64,000 bases of DNA. It comes from DATCKG01 sp036562385. GTDB taxonomy: Bacteria > Bacillota > Sulfobacillia > Symbiobacteriales > Symbiobacteriaceae. Both the position numbers and the translations under genes were made by a program. The DNA lies in contig DATCKG010000045.1 in assembly GCA_036562385.1 (NCBI GenBank), forward strand, positions 23,241-87,240, given 5' to 3'. Positions within the stretch are counted from its first letter, which is position 1. Each line of letters begins with the position of its first letter. Below are positions 1 to 9,238 of the stretch, piece after piece. The notes under the pieces are model-generated. The model ran no database searches, was not told the DNA's origin, and saw only the letters and a program-made list of their open reading frames with translations.

Positions 1-1
1 G

Positions 2-1129
2 ATCACGATCCGGCTGCTCAGCTACGAGCCCACCGGTGCGCTGCTGGCGGCTCCCACCGCTTCCTTCCCGGCGATTCCGGGCGGCGATCACCAGTGGGAT
101 TACCGCTTCCCCTGGTTGCGTGACGGCTACTATACCGCGATGACCCTGGATGCAGCGGGACTTCACCGGGAGGCCCGTCGCTTCTACGATTTCTGCTTCA
201 GCCTCCAGGGGCCGGACGGCCACTGGAAGCAGCCCCTCTACACTGTCGACGGGAAGGACCCTCACGAGCGCCTCATCGACGACCTGCAGGGGCCGGGCGG
301 CGAAAAGCCGATCCGGCTAGGCAACGCGGCTTCCCAGCAACTGCAGCTGGACAACGAGGGCAGCGTGCTCCACGGCCTCTGGTTCCACTACAAGACATCC
401 GGCAACCGGGAGGCCCTTGAGACCCACTGGGAGGGCGTGCGCCTGGCCGCAGACTGGACGCTGGCTAACTGGCAGCGCCGGGAGTCCGGTATGTGGGAGA
501 CCCGGGATTACCTGTCACACTGGGTCCATGGCAAGGCGATGTGCTACGCAGCCCTCACCGCCGCTGCCCGGATCGCCCGGGTGTTGGGCCACGCTGACGA
601 GGCCCGCCGGTGGCGGGAGGGAGCCCGCATCATCGCGCAGGAGACCCTGGCCAAGGGCTGGGATCCGGAGCGGCAAGCTTACGTCCGGCATTGGGATGCC
701 GTCCCGGAAACGCGGGCGCCCATGGACATTTCCGTGCTCGCCCTGGTCTTTTACGGATTGTTGCCGGCCCGGGATCCCCGCATGCGCAGTACCGTGGAAC
801 GGATGTATCGCCCGGCTGACGACGGCGGCCTGCTGCTTTACGAGGGCGTCTGCCGCTATGAGAACGCCGCGGTACCGTTCTACCTGCCTACCCTGTGGCT
901 GGGCCGCTACCACCTGATGGCAGGGGAGGAGGATCGCTGCGACCACTGGATCAACGTCTGCCTGAAGGCCGCCACCAGCCTGGGGCTGATGGCCGAACAC
1001 TTCGACGGGCGCAATGGCACGCAGTGGGGAAACTTCCCGCAGGCTTTCAGCCACGAAGAGATGGCCCGCCTGATCCTCGAGCGGTCCCAGGGGTGGTCTT
1101 TCTTCGAATGGGAATTTGAGACGGAGTAA
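2..1129 (+). CDS. Glycoside hydrolase family 15 (glucoamylase-like), 5' end outside window
   Basis: C-terminal 375 codons of a GH15 enzyme, which hydrolyses alpha-glucosidic bonds from the non-reducing end of oligosaccharides or trehalose. Reading frame 2 is open from the window edge, so the start lies upstream. Family motifs seen in order: WDYRFPWLRD near bases 95-124, a QLQLDNEGSVLHGLW block, WETRDYLSHWVHGKAM (counterpart of the WEvRg...SK.M block), and AEHFD followed by GNFPQAFSH near the C-terminus. In the family the Glu of the last region is the catalytic base. The usual full length is about 600-650 residues, so roughly 40% is missing. It is followed after 20 bases by a LacI regulator and a sugar importer, which suggests a role in degrading an imported glucoside. 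No secretion signal can be judged. The family is firm; the substrate is not readable. Confidence 0.85.
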   Translation: MTIRLLSYEPTGALLAAPTASFPAIPGGDHQWDYRFPWLRDGYYTAMTLDAAGLHREARRFYDFCFSLQGPDGHWKQPLYTVDGKDPHERLIDDLQGPGGEKPIRLGNAASQQLQLDNEGSVLHGLWFHYKTSGNREALETHWEGVRLAADWTLANWQRRESGMWETRDYLSHWVHGKAMCYAALTAAARIARVLGHADEARRWREGARIIAQETLAKGWDPERQAYVRHWDAVPETRAPMDISVLALVFYGLLPARDPRMRSTVERMYRPADDGGLLLYEGVCRYENAAVPFYLPTLWLGRYHLMAGEEDRCDHWINVCLKAATSLGLMAEHFDGRNGTQWGNFPQAFSHEEMARLILERSQGWSFFEWEFETE

Positions 1130-1149
1130 GCATAACGGGCCATGTCGAG

Positions 1150-2175
1150 GTGATGCCGTTGCCAGGACCGACCATTCGCGATGTGGCTGCCAGGGCCGGG
1201 GTGTCCGTCGCCACGGTCTCCCGCGTCATCTCCGGCTCGGTGCGGGTATCCCCTGCCACCCGCCAGAAGGTGGAGCAGGCCATGGCCGAGCTGGGCTGGC
1301 GCCCCAACATGACTGCCCGCAGCCTGGTACGCGGGCGTACGGGCCTCTTCGGCGTCATCGTTCCCGATGTGGCCAACCCTTTCTTTGCCGAACTGGCTCA
1401 GGGCATGGCGCTGGCCGCCGCCTCCCTGGGCGTAAGGCTGGTGTTGCTTCACACTGACCTGTCGGAAGAGCGCGATGTCGCTGCTATTCACCTGTGCCGG
1501 GATCACCGGCTCGACGCCGTCATCTACACCTCCGGGGCCCTGAGCCCTGCCCACCAGGAAGCCTTCCGCCAGGTGGGCCGGCCGGTGGTACTGGCGGCCA
1601 CCTTTGATCCGGAAGGGCAGTGGCCCGGCATTCTGGTGGACTCTCTCACCGGCGGCCGTATGGGAGCCCGCCACCTGCTGAGTCTGGGCCACCGGCGCAT
1701 CGCCATGGTGGGGGGGCCGTCCACCGATCCCGTAGCGGCCGGTCCCCGCTGGGAAGGTTGGCGACAGGAACTGGCCGCGGCCGGCTGTCTGCCGCCTCCC
1801 AACTGGCAGCTGGAAGTGGGCTGGAAGCAGCAGTACGGCTACCAGGCGGCCATCCGTCTGCTGCGGGAACCGGAACGGCCCACTGCCATCCTCTGCGGGT
1901 CTGATGTTCTGGCCCTGGGCGTTCTTGCAGCGGCGGCGGACCTGGGCATCCCGGTTCCTCAGGAACTCTCGGTGGTGGGGTTTGACAACCTGAACCTGGC
2001 GGCCCTCTGGCGGCCTTCCCTTACCACGGTGAGTCAGCCCATCGGTCTCATCGGACAGGAGGCGGTCCACCTGGCCTTTCGGTTGGTGGCGGGGGAGCCC
2101 GCGCCACCTACCCGCTGGTTGTCCCCTGAACTGGTGGTGCGGGGCTCCACGGCACCGCCGGCCCCGCACGGCTAG
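1150..2175 (+). CDS. LacI family transcriptional regulator
   Basis: DNA-binding sugar-responsive regulator of 341 residues. The N-terminal helix-turn-helix (about residues 8-28, IRDVAARAGVSVATVSRVIS) is typical of LacI, followed by the hinge region (RPNMTARSLVRGRTGLFGVI) and a periplasmic-binding-protein-like effector domain to the C-terminus. Start codons GTG 1150 and ATG 1153 both follow a weak GAGGTG; ATG 1153 is equally possible. It lies between the GH15 gene and the sugar-binding lipoprotein gene and probably controls this cluster. An imperfect 24-bp palindrome just after its stop is a candidate operator. The effector sugar cannot be told from sequence. Confidence 0.92.
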   Translation: MMPLPGPTIRDVAARAGVSVATVSRVISGSVRVSPATRQKVEQAMAELGWRPNMTARSLVRGRTGLFGVIVPDVANPFFAELAQGMALAAASLGVRLVLLHTDLSEERDVAAIHLCRDHRLDAVIYTSGALSPAHQEAFRQVGRPVVLAATFDPEGQWPGILVDSLTGGRMGARHLLSLGHRRIAMVGGPSTDPVAAGPRWEGWRQELAAAGCLPPPNWQLEVGWKQQYGYQAAIRLLREPERPTAILCGSDVLALGVLAAAADLGIPVPQELSVVGFDNLNLAALWRPSLTTVSQPIGLIGQEAVHLAFRLVAGEPAPPTRWLSPELVVRGSTAPPAPHG

Positions 2176-2191
2176 GCTTTGTGCTCACGCT

Positions 2192-2215
2192 TGGTACCGC
2201 CGGATCGGCGTACCA
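2192..2215. promoter_or_regulatory. Imperfect palindrome, candidate LacI-type operator
   Basis: TGGTAC-CGCCG-GAT-CGGCG-TACCA is an inverted repeat with a one-base offset. It lies between the lacI-like stop and the ribosome binding site of the binding-protein gene. It is not followed by a T-run, so a terminator is less likely. Operator function for the adjacent regulator is inference from position and symmetry. Confidence 0.4.
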
Positions 2216-2256
2216 GGTTATTTCTCCTGAACTAAGCACAGGAGGAGGGCAGAACC

Positions 2257-3567
2257 ATGTTACGGAAACGTCCGCTGATCATCGGTCTCCTGGTCCTTTC
2301 CATGATCCTGGCGGCATGCGGATCCAAACAGGGCCCCCCATCTGGTGAGCAGGGTAGCTCCGGCGAAAAGAAAGTCGTCACGGTTCTGGGTGTGCTGACC
2401 GGCGAAGAGGAACGGCAGTTCAACGAGGTGCTGGCGGACTTTGAGAGAGCCAACCCCGATATCGACGTCCAGTACACGGGAGCCAACGATTTCGCTACCC
2501 TGATCGAAATCAAGGCCCAGTCGGGCGATGTCCCGGACATCGCCGCGTTCCCGCAGCCCGGCGGTGCGGCCCGCCTGGCTCGGCAGGGCAAGCTGGTGGA
2601 ACTGTGGCCTGAGCTCGTGCAGCTGATCGACCAGAACTACAAGCCCATTTGGAAGGAACTCGGCACGGTGGACGGCAAGGTCTATGGTCTGTTCCACCGG
2701 GTCAACGCCAAGGGCTGGATCTGGTACAACAAGAAGGCCTTTGAAGAGGCCGGCTACCAGGTTCCCAAGACCTGGGATGAGCTGATCGCCCTCACAGAGC
2801 AGATCAAGGCCGACGGCCGTACCCCGTGGTGCGAGGGCATCGAATCGGGCGACGCCACCGGTTGGAAGGGGACCGACTGGATCGAGAGCATTCTGCTGCG
2901 GACCCAGCCGCCTGAGGTCTACGACAAGTGGGTCGCCGGCGAACTGCCCTTCAGCTCTCCCGAGGTGAAGGAGGCCTTTGAGATCCTCGGCCAGATCTGG
3001 ATGGATCCGGACGCCGTCTATGGCGGAACCACCACCATCGCCACCACCAACGTGGCGGACGCGGCCAAGTTCCTGTTTGACGATCCGCCCAAGTGCTACC
3101 TGCACTTCCAGGGCAGCTTCGCGACCGCCTTCTTCCCGGAGGAGATCCGGAACAACCTTGATGAGAACGTCGGCGTCTTTATCCTGCCGCCCATCAAGGA
3201 AGGCATCACCCCGGGCTTGGTGGTCGGCGGTGACGAGTTCGTGGTGTTCAAGGGCCATGACCGGCCTGAGGTCAAGAAGTTCATGGAGTGGCTCGCTACG
3301 TTGGACGCCACCACCACCTGGGCCAAGTCGGGTAATGCCCTGTTCCCGCACCAGGGTCAGGACCTCAACCTGTATAAGACCCAGATCGAGCGGACCATGG
3401 CCGAGACCATCATGAATGCGGAGTCGGCCCGCTTCGACGGTTCCGACGCCATGCCTGCGGCGCTCAACCGGGCCTTCTGGAAAGGCATCACGGACTGGGT
3501 GAGCGGCAACGGCGATCTGGACACCATCCTCAAGGAGATTGATGAGGCCGGCAAGTCTGGTTCCTAG
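2257..3567 (+). CDS. ABC transporter sugar-binding lipoprotein (MalE-like)
   Basis: Extracellular solute-binding protein of family 1, 436 residues. The signal peptide ends in lipobox LAAC with the lipidated Cys at residue 21, followed by a Gly/Ser-rich linker, so it is membrane-anchored outside the cell. The body shows the family layout: a VTVLGVLTGEEERQFNEVL opening, then IAAFPQPG, then WDELIALTEQIKADGRTPW. The start ATG has a strong AGGAGG 12 bases upstream. It is the first gene of a three-gene importer with two permeases. Alpha-glucoside specificity is suggested by the neighbouring GH15 gene but not proven. Confidence 0.93.
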   Translation: MLRKRPLIIGLLVLSMILAACGSKQGPPSGEQGSSGEKKVVTVLGVLTGEEERQFNEVLADFERANPDIDVQYTGANDFATLIEIKAQSGDVPDIAAFPQPGGAARLARQGKLVELWPELVQLIDQNYKPIWKELGTVDGKVYGLFHRVNAKGWIWYNKKAFEEAGYQVPKTWDELIALTEQIKADGRTPWCEGIESGDATGWKGTDWIESILLRTQPPEVYDKWVAGELPFSSPEVKEAFEILGQIWMDPDAVYGGTTTIATTNVADAAKFLFDDPPKCYLHFQGSFATAFFPEEIRNNLDENVGVFILPPIKEGITPGLVVGGDEFVVFKGHDRPEVKKFMEWLATLDATTTWAKSGNALFPHQGQDLNLYKTQIERTMAETIMNAESARFDGSDAMPAALNRAFWKGITDWVSGNGDLDTILKEIDEAGKSGS

Positions 3568-3606
3568 TCAACCGGATTCACAATTCGAAAGCCGGGGACA
3601 GCGATG

Positions 3607-3633
3607 GGGCGGGCGCGTACCCTGCGCCCGCCC
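3607..3633 (+). promoter_or_regulatory. Intercistronic GC-rich hairpin between binding protein and permease genes
   Basis: Perfect 10-bp stem GGGCGGGCGC / GCGCCCGCCC with a 7-base loop and no T-run after it. It lies 40 bases past the binding-protein stop and about 60 bases before the permease start. Such hairpins commonly protect the 5' transcript end and raise binding-protein output relative to the permeases; that role is inferred here. Confidence 0.5.
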
Positions 3634-3694
3634 AATCCGGCTCTGCGCCGGACTCGGCGGTTCCACGGCGTCCCGGGTTGGGAGGAGGAGCAAG

Positions 3695-4819
3695 ATGCGG
3701 CAGACGAACAAGCCCGGACAGCGGGAGGGGGTTCGGTCGGGGCTGTCAGCTCCGGTGGGGCGGTTTCTCTCTACCGTGGTCCTACCGATCGTTGTCCTGG
3801 TGTTCCTCCAGCAGAGCTTCGTCTTCCTGCGGGATACCCGGCTGCCCCAGTGGGTACAGGCCCTTCTCGCGGTCATCTGGGGTATCGGCGGTGCGATCCT
3901 GCTGTTTACAGTGGCTTCCCATGTGGTGCAGCAACTCCCTGCGCGTTGGAACCGCCGCCTCGTGCCGGTGGTCTTTGTCGGCCCGGCTGTGGCTGTGGTC
4001 ATCGCGTATCTGGCCATGCCGACCGTACGGACTCTGATTGCCAGTTTCTACGATGCTAACGGGGAGCAGTTCGTCGGCCTGGCCAATTATGTCTACGCCT
4101 TTTCCAGCCGGGAGATGCTGATCTCGTTCCGTAACAACTTCTTCTTCTGGCTGACCTTCAGTACCGTATTCAGCATCGTTTTCGGCATGCTGATCGCGGT
4201 CCTGGCGGACCGGACGCACCCCGTCTTCGAGCGGATCTGTAAGGCCATCATCTTTATGCCCATGGCCATCTCGATGGTCGGGGCCTCGGTGATCTGGAAG
4301 TTCGTATACGAGTACCGGCCGCCTGGATCCGAGCAGATCGGCCTGCTGAACGCCATCGTCGTGGCCCTGGGCGGTGAGCCCAAAGCCTGGTTGCTCATGC
4401 AGCCGTGGAACAACATCTTCCTTACCGCCATCATGATCTGGCTCCAGACCGGTTACGCCATGGTGATCTTCTCCGCGGCCATCAAGGGGGTGCCGCAGGA
4501 ACTCCTGGAGGCTGCTCGGGTGGATGGTGCCAACGAGATCCAGGTGTTCTTCCGGATTACCCTGCCAAACATCTGGGGCACTGTGGTCACCGTTGCCACG
4601 ACGACCATCCTCGGCACGCTGAAGGTGTTCGATATTGTCCAGTCCATGACCGGCGGCAACTACGGCACCCAGGTGATCGCCAACGTGCAGTACACCCAGA
4701 TGTTCCGGCAATTCCACTACGGCCGTGCCGCAGCGGTGGCCATCGTGTTGCTGCTGGCGGTGCTGCCCGTGATGTACTACAACCTGCGCCAGTTCACCAA
4801 GCGGACGGAGGCGTTCTGA
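3695..4819 (+). CDS. ABC sugar transporter permease (MalF-like)
   Basis: Inner-membrane permease of 374 residues with about eight hydrophobic segments. The cytoplasmic EAA loop that contacts the ATPase is clear (EAARVDGANEIQVFFRITLP). The open frame extends back to 3539, but ATG 3695 is chosen because GGAGGAGGAG stands 5-14 bases before it and the upstream part looks non-coding. It carries an extra N-terminal pair of membrane segments compared with the shortest MalF-like permeases. Its stop overlaps the next gene's start (TGATG), indicating translational coupling. Confidence 0.92.
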   Translation: MRQTNKPGQREGVRSGLSAPVGRFLSTVVLPIVVLVFLQQSFVFLRDTRLPQWVQALLAVIWGIGGAILLFTVASHVVQQLPARWNRRLVPVVFVGPAVAVVIAYLAMPTVRTLIASFYDANGEQFVGLANYVYAFSSREMLISFRNNFFFWLTFSTVFSIVFGMLIAVLADRTHPVFERICKAIIFMPMAISMVGASVIWKFVYEYRPPGSEQIGLLNAIVVALGGEPKAWLLMQPWNNIFLTAIMIWLQTGYAMVIFSAAIKGVPQELLEAARVDGANEIQVFFRITLPNIWGTVVTVATTTILGTLKVFDIVQSMTGGNYGTQVIANVQYTQMFRQFHYGRAAAVAIVLLLAVLPVMYYNLRQFTKRTEAF

Positions 4820-5748
4820 TGAGCAGCTACGAGCCGACAATCACGGCCAGGAAAGCCGGGCGGCGCCTCAGGGTGACACCCGGGATGGTGCTGGTTTATG
4901 CGGTGATGATCCTGATCACCCTGGTCTGGCTTACCCCGACGGTGGGTCTGCTGGTCAGTTCCTTCCGGCCGGCTGACGATGTGAGCCGGACGGGTTGGTG
5001 GACGGTGATCACCAACCCCGGGGAGTCCAGGTTTACCCTGGACAACTACCGGGTCGTTCTGGGTTTGGCGGAGCCTGGTCAGGTTCAGGGTGGCCGTGTG
5101 AACATTAATCTGTTCAACAACATGCTCAATTCCATAGCCGTGGCGGTGCCGTCCACCGTGATTCCGATTTCGATCGCCGCCATGGCTGCCTACGGATTTG
5201 CATGGATTCGCTTTCCGGGCCGGCGATGGCTCTTCATCCTCTGTGTGGGGCTGATGGGCGTACCTCTGCAGGTCTCGCTGATCCCGGTCCTGCGGGACTA
5301 TCTGAAACTGAACCTGAACGGCACGTATCTGGGTATCTGGCTGGCTCATACGGGCTTTGGCCTGCCCCTGGCAGTCTACCTGCTGTACAATTTCATCAGC
5401 TCGCTGCCCCGGGATATTTTTGAATCGGCGTTTATCGACGGGGCCTCTCACTTCACCATCTTCACGCGGCTCATCCTGCCGCTGTCGGCCCCGGCCCTGG
5501 CATCCTTTGCCGTCTTCCAGTTCCTCTGGACCTGGAACGACCTGCTGGTGGCCCTGGTCTTCCTCAGTTCGCAGGCCGATAAGCAGGTCTTGACACAGCG
5601 TCTCCTCGGCCTGATGGGTGCCTACGGACAGGACTGGCACCTGCTGACGGCAGGCGCGTTTGTCTCGATGATCCTCCCGCTGACCGTGTTCTTCCTGCTT
5701 CAGCGTTACTTCGTACGCGGTCTGCTGGCGGGTTCTGTCAAGGAATAG
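4819..5748 (+). CDS. ABC sugar transporter permease (MalG-like)
   Basis: Second permease of the importer, 309 residues, about six membrane segments. The EAA loop is visible as FESAFIDGASHFTIFTRLILP. ATG 4819 overlaps the TGA of the preceding permease by one base; the frame is open further upstream (to 4405) but that part shadows the first permease. No ATP-binding subunit follows. Importers of this class often share a multitasking MsmX/MsmK-type ATPase encoded elsewhere, which I infer here. Confidence 0.92.
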   Translation: MSSYEPTITARKAGRRLRVTPGMVLVYAVMILITLVWLTPTVGLLVSSFRPADDVSRTGWWTVITNPGESRFTLDNYRVVLGLAEPGQVQGGRVNINLFNNMLNSIAVAVPSTVIPISIAAMAAYGFAWIRFPGRRWLFILCVGLMGVPLQVSLIPVLRDYLKLNLNGTYLGIWLAHTGFGLPLAVYLLYNFISSLPRDIFESAFIDGASHFTIFTRLILPLSAPALASFAVFQFLWTWNDLLVALVFLSSQADKQVLTQRLLGLMGAYGQDWHLLTAGAFVSMILPLTVFFLLQRYFVRGLLAGSVKE

Positions 5749-5847
5749 CGTCACTGCAGGCCTCTGACTCCTGGTGTCATCGAACCTGGCTTCCTTTTTC
5801 CACGTAGTGGAAGACGGTGACACTTCGAGACAGAGGAGCGTGAGGCC

Positions 5848-8340
5848 GTGCGTCCGGCACTCTTGATGGCTGCAGCCCTGGCTCTGGGCATCGCCATCGC
5901 AGGGTGGGTCCGGCCGCATCCGGGCCTGGCGCTGGGAGGGCTGGTGTTTTGCCTGGGATGGGCGGCCCGGTCGCGGCAGCGCACCATGGCGGCGCTGCTG
6001 GCGGCTGTGGCCGCCTTTGGCGCGCTCCGGTATAGCTTCGTGCAAACGGCAGGGCGCGGCAGCATCGGGGCCTGGGAGGGGCAGCGCGTGCAGGTGACCG
6101 GGACGGTGGTCAGCGAGCCAGAGAGCCTGCCCTCGGGTGGCTGGGCCTACGCCGTGGCCGTGGAGGCGGTGGAGGACCACCCGGCGCGGGGCCGAATCTG
6201 GATCACCCAGTGGGACGGAAAGGCGCCGGGATACGGGGAGCGCATCCGGGCACAGGGACGGCTGGAGCAGCCGCCTGGGGCCCCGCGGCCCGGGGCCTTT
6301 GACCAGGCGGCCTACCTCGCCAGGCAGGGGATTTACGTACGAATGTCGGTCCGTTCTGTCACCGTCACCGGTCCGGGGCGGTTGGACCCCATTCGCCGCG
6401 CCGCGGTGTCGCTGCGGCAGCGGATGGAAGCGGTTCTGGCGGCCATCCTGCCGGAGGGCTACGCGGCCTTGATGGCCGGGCTCGTCCTGGGGAGCCGCAG
6501 TGACCTGCCGGAGGATATCAGCCAGGCCTTCCGGGAAAGCGGCGTCTTTCATCTGCTCGCAGTCTCCGGCGGCAACGTGGCCATGATCCTGCTGCCGTTT
6601 CTCGCGCTTCTGCGCCGGGTGGGGGTTCGCCGCCGCTGGGCGGCCGCTGCAGGTATCCCTTTGGTAGCCTTCTTTATCCTGCTTACGGGCAGCACACCCT
6701 CGGTGTTGCGGGCGGGGCTGATGGCGATTCTGGTGCTGCTGGGTGATGTGCTCGGACGGGAGCGAGATGCCCTCAACACCCTGGGAGCGGCTGCCCTTCT
6801 GCTGCTGGCGGCCGCTCCGGGGTTGCTCTTTGACGTGGGCTTTCAACTTTCCGTGGCTGCGACCCTGGGTATCCTCTTGTTCACCCGGCCGCTGCAGAAA
6901 AGGCTCGCCCCCTGGCTTCAGCAGGTACTCGGGCAGCGGTTCGGGCGCTGGATGGCGGAAGGTCTGGCAGTCACCTTTGCCGCTCAGTTGTTGGTGGAAC
7001 CGCTCTGCCTTTCCTACTTTGGAACCCTCTCTCCGGTGGCACCGGTGGCCAATCTGCTGGTGGCCCTCTGCCAGGGCCCTGTGGTCTACCTGGGGACCGT
7101 CACGCTGTTGGCCGGTCTGGTGCTCCTGCCGCTAGCCCGGCTTCTCGCGGCCGCCCTGCAGGCGGGGCTGTGGGTGCTGATCTTTCTGGTAAAAGCGACT
7201 GCGGCGGTGCCCGGCGGTTACCTGGAGGTCGGACGGCTGCCGTTTTTCGGGGTGGTGGTCTGGTACACCATCCTCTGGCTGTGCCTGAGCCCATACCCGA
7301 GCATGCTCCGCAACCAGGCCGGGCTGCTTCGGGAGAGGGTGCGGATCCTCTGGCACCGGTGGCGGCCGGCGCTGGCCCGACAGGTTCCGGTGGCGGCCGC
7401 GATGGTGATGCTGATGGGGGCCGCGGTGCTCACCTGGCGGCAGGTGCTGGCCGGTCCTGGAGATGTGCTCACCGTTACGTTCCTGGATGTGGGACAGGGC
7501 GACGCCGTCCTGGTCCGTTCGCCGGAAGGCCGCACCATGCTGGTGGATGCGGGCCCTGTCATTCCGCCGCATCCCCACCGGCGGCAGCCAGGGTGGGACG
7601 CGGGGAAGGAAGTGGTGGTGCCCTTCCTGCGGCGGCTAGGGGTGCAGCGACTGGACCTGCTGGTGCTTACCCATGCGGATCAGGACCATGCCGGGGGTGC
7701 CGCAGCCGTCCTGCGGGCCCTGCCGGTGGAGACGTTCTGGCATGCCGGCCTGGACCAGGAAGAACGGCCTTACCAGGAAGCCCTGCGGCTGGCCCGGGAG
7801 GCCGGCATCCCGCTGCGGGCGCCCGTCGCGGGCGAGCGGGTGCTGCTGGGATCGGAGGTCACGGTGGAGGTGCTGAATCCACCGGCGGAACTTACCCGGT
7901 CTGCCGCCTCCGATGATAACAACCGCTGCGTCGCACTTCGGGTGACGTACCGTCATGTCGGATTCCTGCTGGCCTGCGACCTGGAGGAGGCCGCGGAGGC
8001 ACGGCTGGTGGCGGCCGGCGTCCCTTTGCAGGCCGATGTGCTCAAGGTGGCCCACCACGGCGCCCGGGGCAGTACCTCAACGCCCTTCCTGGAGGCCGTA
8101 AAGCCCTCCTGGGCGGTGATTTCGGTGGGGGCCGGGAATGCCTACGGCCATCCCCACCCGGCGACCCTGGAGCGCCTTCGGGAGCAGCAGATTCGGCTTT
8201 TCCGCACGGACCGGCACGGAACGGTCACCTTTCGGACGGACGGAACCCGCATCTGGGCCTCCGGCCGCCGGGGCCTTTCCGAAGAAGCGGAACACCGCCC
8301 CGTGGGACTTCTGGGGCGGCGGTGGCTCTTTGCGTGGTAG
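5848..8340 (+). CDS. comEC: ComEC/Rec2 competence DNA-uptake channel
   Basis: Polytopic membrane protein of 830 residues that moves single-stranded DNA across the membrane during natural transformation. Three parts are visible: an N-terminal DUF4131-like/OB region (about 1-200), the Competence membrane domain (about 210-500, including FRESGVFHLLAVSGGNVAM), and a C-terminal metallo-beta-lactamase-like domain (about 540-810) with THADQDHAGG and, later, KVAHHGARGS. The start is GTG with GAGGAGCGTGAG upstream. It stands alone; no comEA or comEB precedes it. A GC-rich inverted repeat (8295-8301 with 8313-8319) inside its last codons may stop transcription between it and the convergent aldolase gene, which begins at the very next base. 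Confidence 0.93.
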   Translation: MRPALLMAAALALGIAIAGWVRPHPGLALGGLVFCLGWAARSRQRTMAALLAAVAAFGALRYSFVQTAGRGSIGAWEGQRVQVTGTVVSEPESLPSGGWAYAVAVEAVEDHPARGRIWITQWDGKAPGYGERIRAQGRLEQPPGAPRPGAFDQAAYLARQGIYVRMSVRSVTVTGPGRLDPIRRAAVSLRQRMEAVLAAILPEGYAALMAGLVLGSRSDLPEDISQAFRESGVFHLLAVSGGNVAMILLPFLALLRRVGVRRRWAAAAGIPLVAFFILLTGSTPSVLRAGLMAILVLLGDVLGRERDALNTLGAAALLLLAAAPGLLFDVGFQLSVAATLGILLFTRPLQKRLAPWLQQVLGQRFGRWMAEGLAVTFAAQLLVEPLCLSYFGTLSPVAPVANLLVALCQGPVVYLGTVTLLAGLVLLPLARLLAAALQAGLWVLIFLVKATAAVPGGYLEVGRLPFFGVVVWYTILWLCLSPYPSMLRNQAGLLRERVRILWHRWRPALARQVPVAAAMVMLMGAAVLTWRQVLAGPGDVLTVTFLDVGQGDAVLVRSPEGRTMLVDAGPVIPPHPHRRQPGWDAGKEVVVPFLRRLGVQRLDLLVLTHADQDHAGGAAAVLRALPVETFWHAGLDQEERPYQEALRLAREAGIPLRAPVAGERVLLGSEVTVEVLNPPAELTRSAASDDNNRCVALRVTYRHVGFLLACDLEEAAEARLVAAGVPLQADVLKVAHHGARGSTSTPFLEAVKPSWAVISVGAGNAYGHPHPATLERLREQQIRLFRTDRHGTVTFRTDGTRIWASGRRGLSEEAEHRPVGLLGRRWLFAW

Positions 8341-9009
8341 CTACTTCTGACCGTACTTGGTCAGGTATTTCTGGCGGATCCGGGACACTTCGGAGTCGGG
8401 CAGGATGTTGGGCCGGCCCACGGAGAGGGCGAAGTGGTAAATCTTCGCGGCGTTTTCCACTACCTCCGCGACGGTGTAGGCCTCCTCCAGGGAGGAACCG
8501 ACGGCCACCACGCCGTGGTTGCCCAGCAGCACCGCGGTCCGGTCCCCCATCGCTTCCAGGGCTACCTGGCCGAAGTGCTCGGTTCCCGACGGAGTGTAGG
8601 GCGCACAGGGCACCGAACCGCCCACGGCACTGGCCAGGGTGGCGACTACCACGGGAATTTCCTGACCCAGCGCCGCGAAAGCGGTGGCGTAGAGGGAGTG
8701 GGTGTGAACGACGGCATGGCACCAGGGCTTCGCCCGGTAGAAGATCAGATGCAGCGGTGTTTCCGTCGACGGCTTCCACGGACAGTCCACATGGTTTCCG
8801 TCGAGATCCAGGACGCAGATGTCCTCCGGCTGCAGGCTGTCGTAAGCCATGCCGCTGGGGGTGATCAAGATGAGGCCGGTTTCGGGATCCCGTGCGCTGA
8901 TGTTGCCCCACGTCGCGGGTGCCAGGCCTGAACGGGACATCTTCAGCGAGTACTCCAATACTTGCTTCTTCAGTTCCAGAAGATGCGGTGCGTCAAAGCG
9001 TGCCGTCAC
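8341..9009 (-). CDS. Class II aldolase/adducin family protein (fuculose-phosphate aldolase-like)
   Basis: Zn-dependent aldolase or epimerase of 222 residues, close to the usual length of L-fuculose-1-phosphate aldolases and L-ribulose-5-phosphate 4-epimerases. The Zn ligands are visible as VHTHS (His102, His104) and LGNHG (His165), with the catalytic acid in STETPLH (Glu83). An N-terminal GNISAR phosphate-binding motif is present. Substrate choice within the superfamily cannot be settled. It is convergent with comEC with no gap and divergent from the KDPG-type aldolase across a 440-bp region, which hints at linked sugar or sugar-acid catabolism. Confidence 0.88.
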   Translation of the reverse strand: MTARFDAPHLLELKKQVLEYSLKMSRSGLAPATWGNISARDPETGLILITPSGMAYDSLQPEDICVLDLDGNHVDCPWKPSTETPLHLIFYRAKPWCHAVVHTHSLYATAFAALGQEIPVVVATLASAVGGSVPCAPYTPSGTEHFGQVALEAMGDRTAVLLGNHGVVAVGSSLEEAYTVAEVVENAAKIYHFALSVGRPNILPDSEVSRIRQKYLTKYGQK

Positions 9010-9176
9010 GATTCTTCGCCCCCCGTAAGCCTCTTGGACGGAGCGCCTGCAGGGGATCTGGGCACCCTAGGGATGAGGCAGTCGGTCCGTCCATGCAGAC
9101 TGCTGCTGGATATTCGCTGTGACAATCCCCGCACCTTGCGACTTTCAGCAATTCGATACGAAGTAACTATTTGTAG

Positions 9177-9227
9177 CCCACGGGGCGAACGGAGCAAAGG
9201 TGCGGCTTCACCGTGGGGCCGTTCGCC
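9177..9227. other. Interleaved inverted repeats able to form an H-type pseudoknot
   Basis: In the 440-bp gap between two divergent aldolase genes (9010-9449) there are two overlapping inverted repeats: CCCACGG (9177-9183) with CCGTGGG (9211-9217), and GGCGAACGG (9184-9192) with CCGTTCGCC (9219-9227). The order arm1, arm2, arm1', arm2' means both stems can coexist only as a pseudoknot, or they compete as alternative hairpins. A further perfect 10-bp hairpin follows at 9239-9274. No known riboswitch consensus was recognised. Confidence 0.55.
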
Positions 9228-9238
9228 TAGCCATGGGC

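Noticed and set aside
3782..6846. Very long minus-strand open frames (for example 4777-6846, 907-2169)
   Set aside because: They are opposite real genes with clear family motifs. High GC leaves antisense frames open; they lack ribosome binding sites and domain signals.
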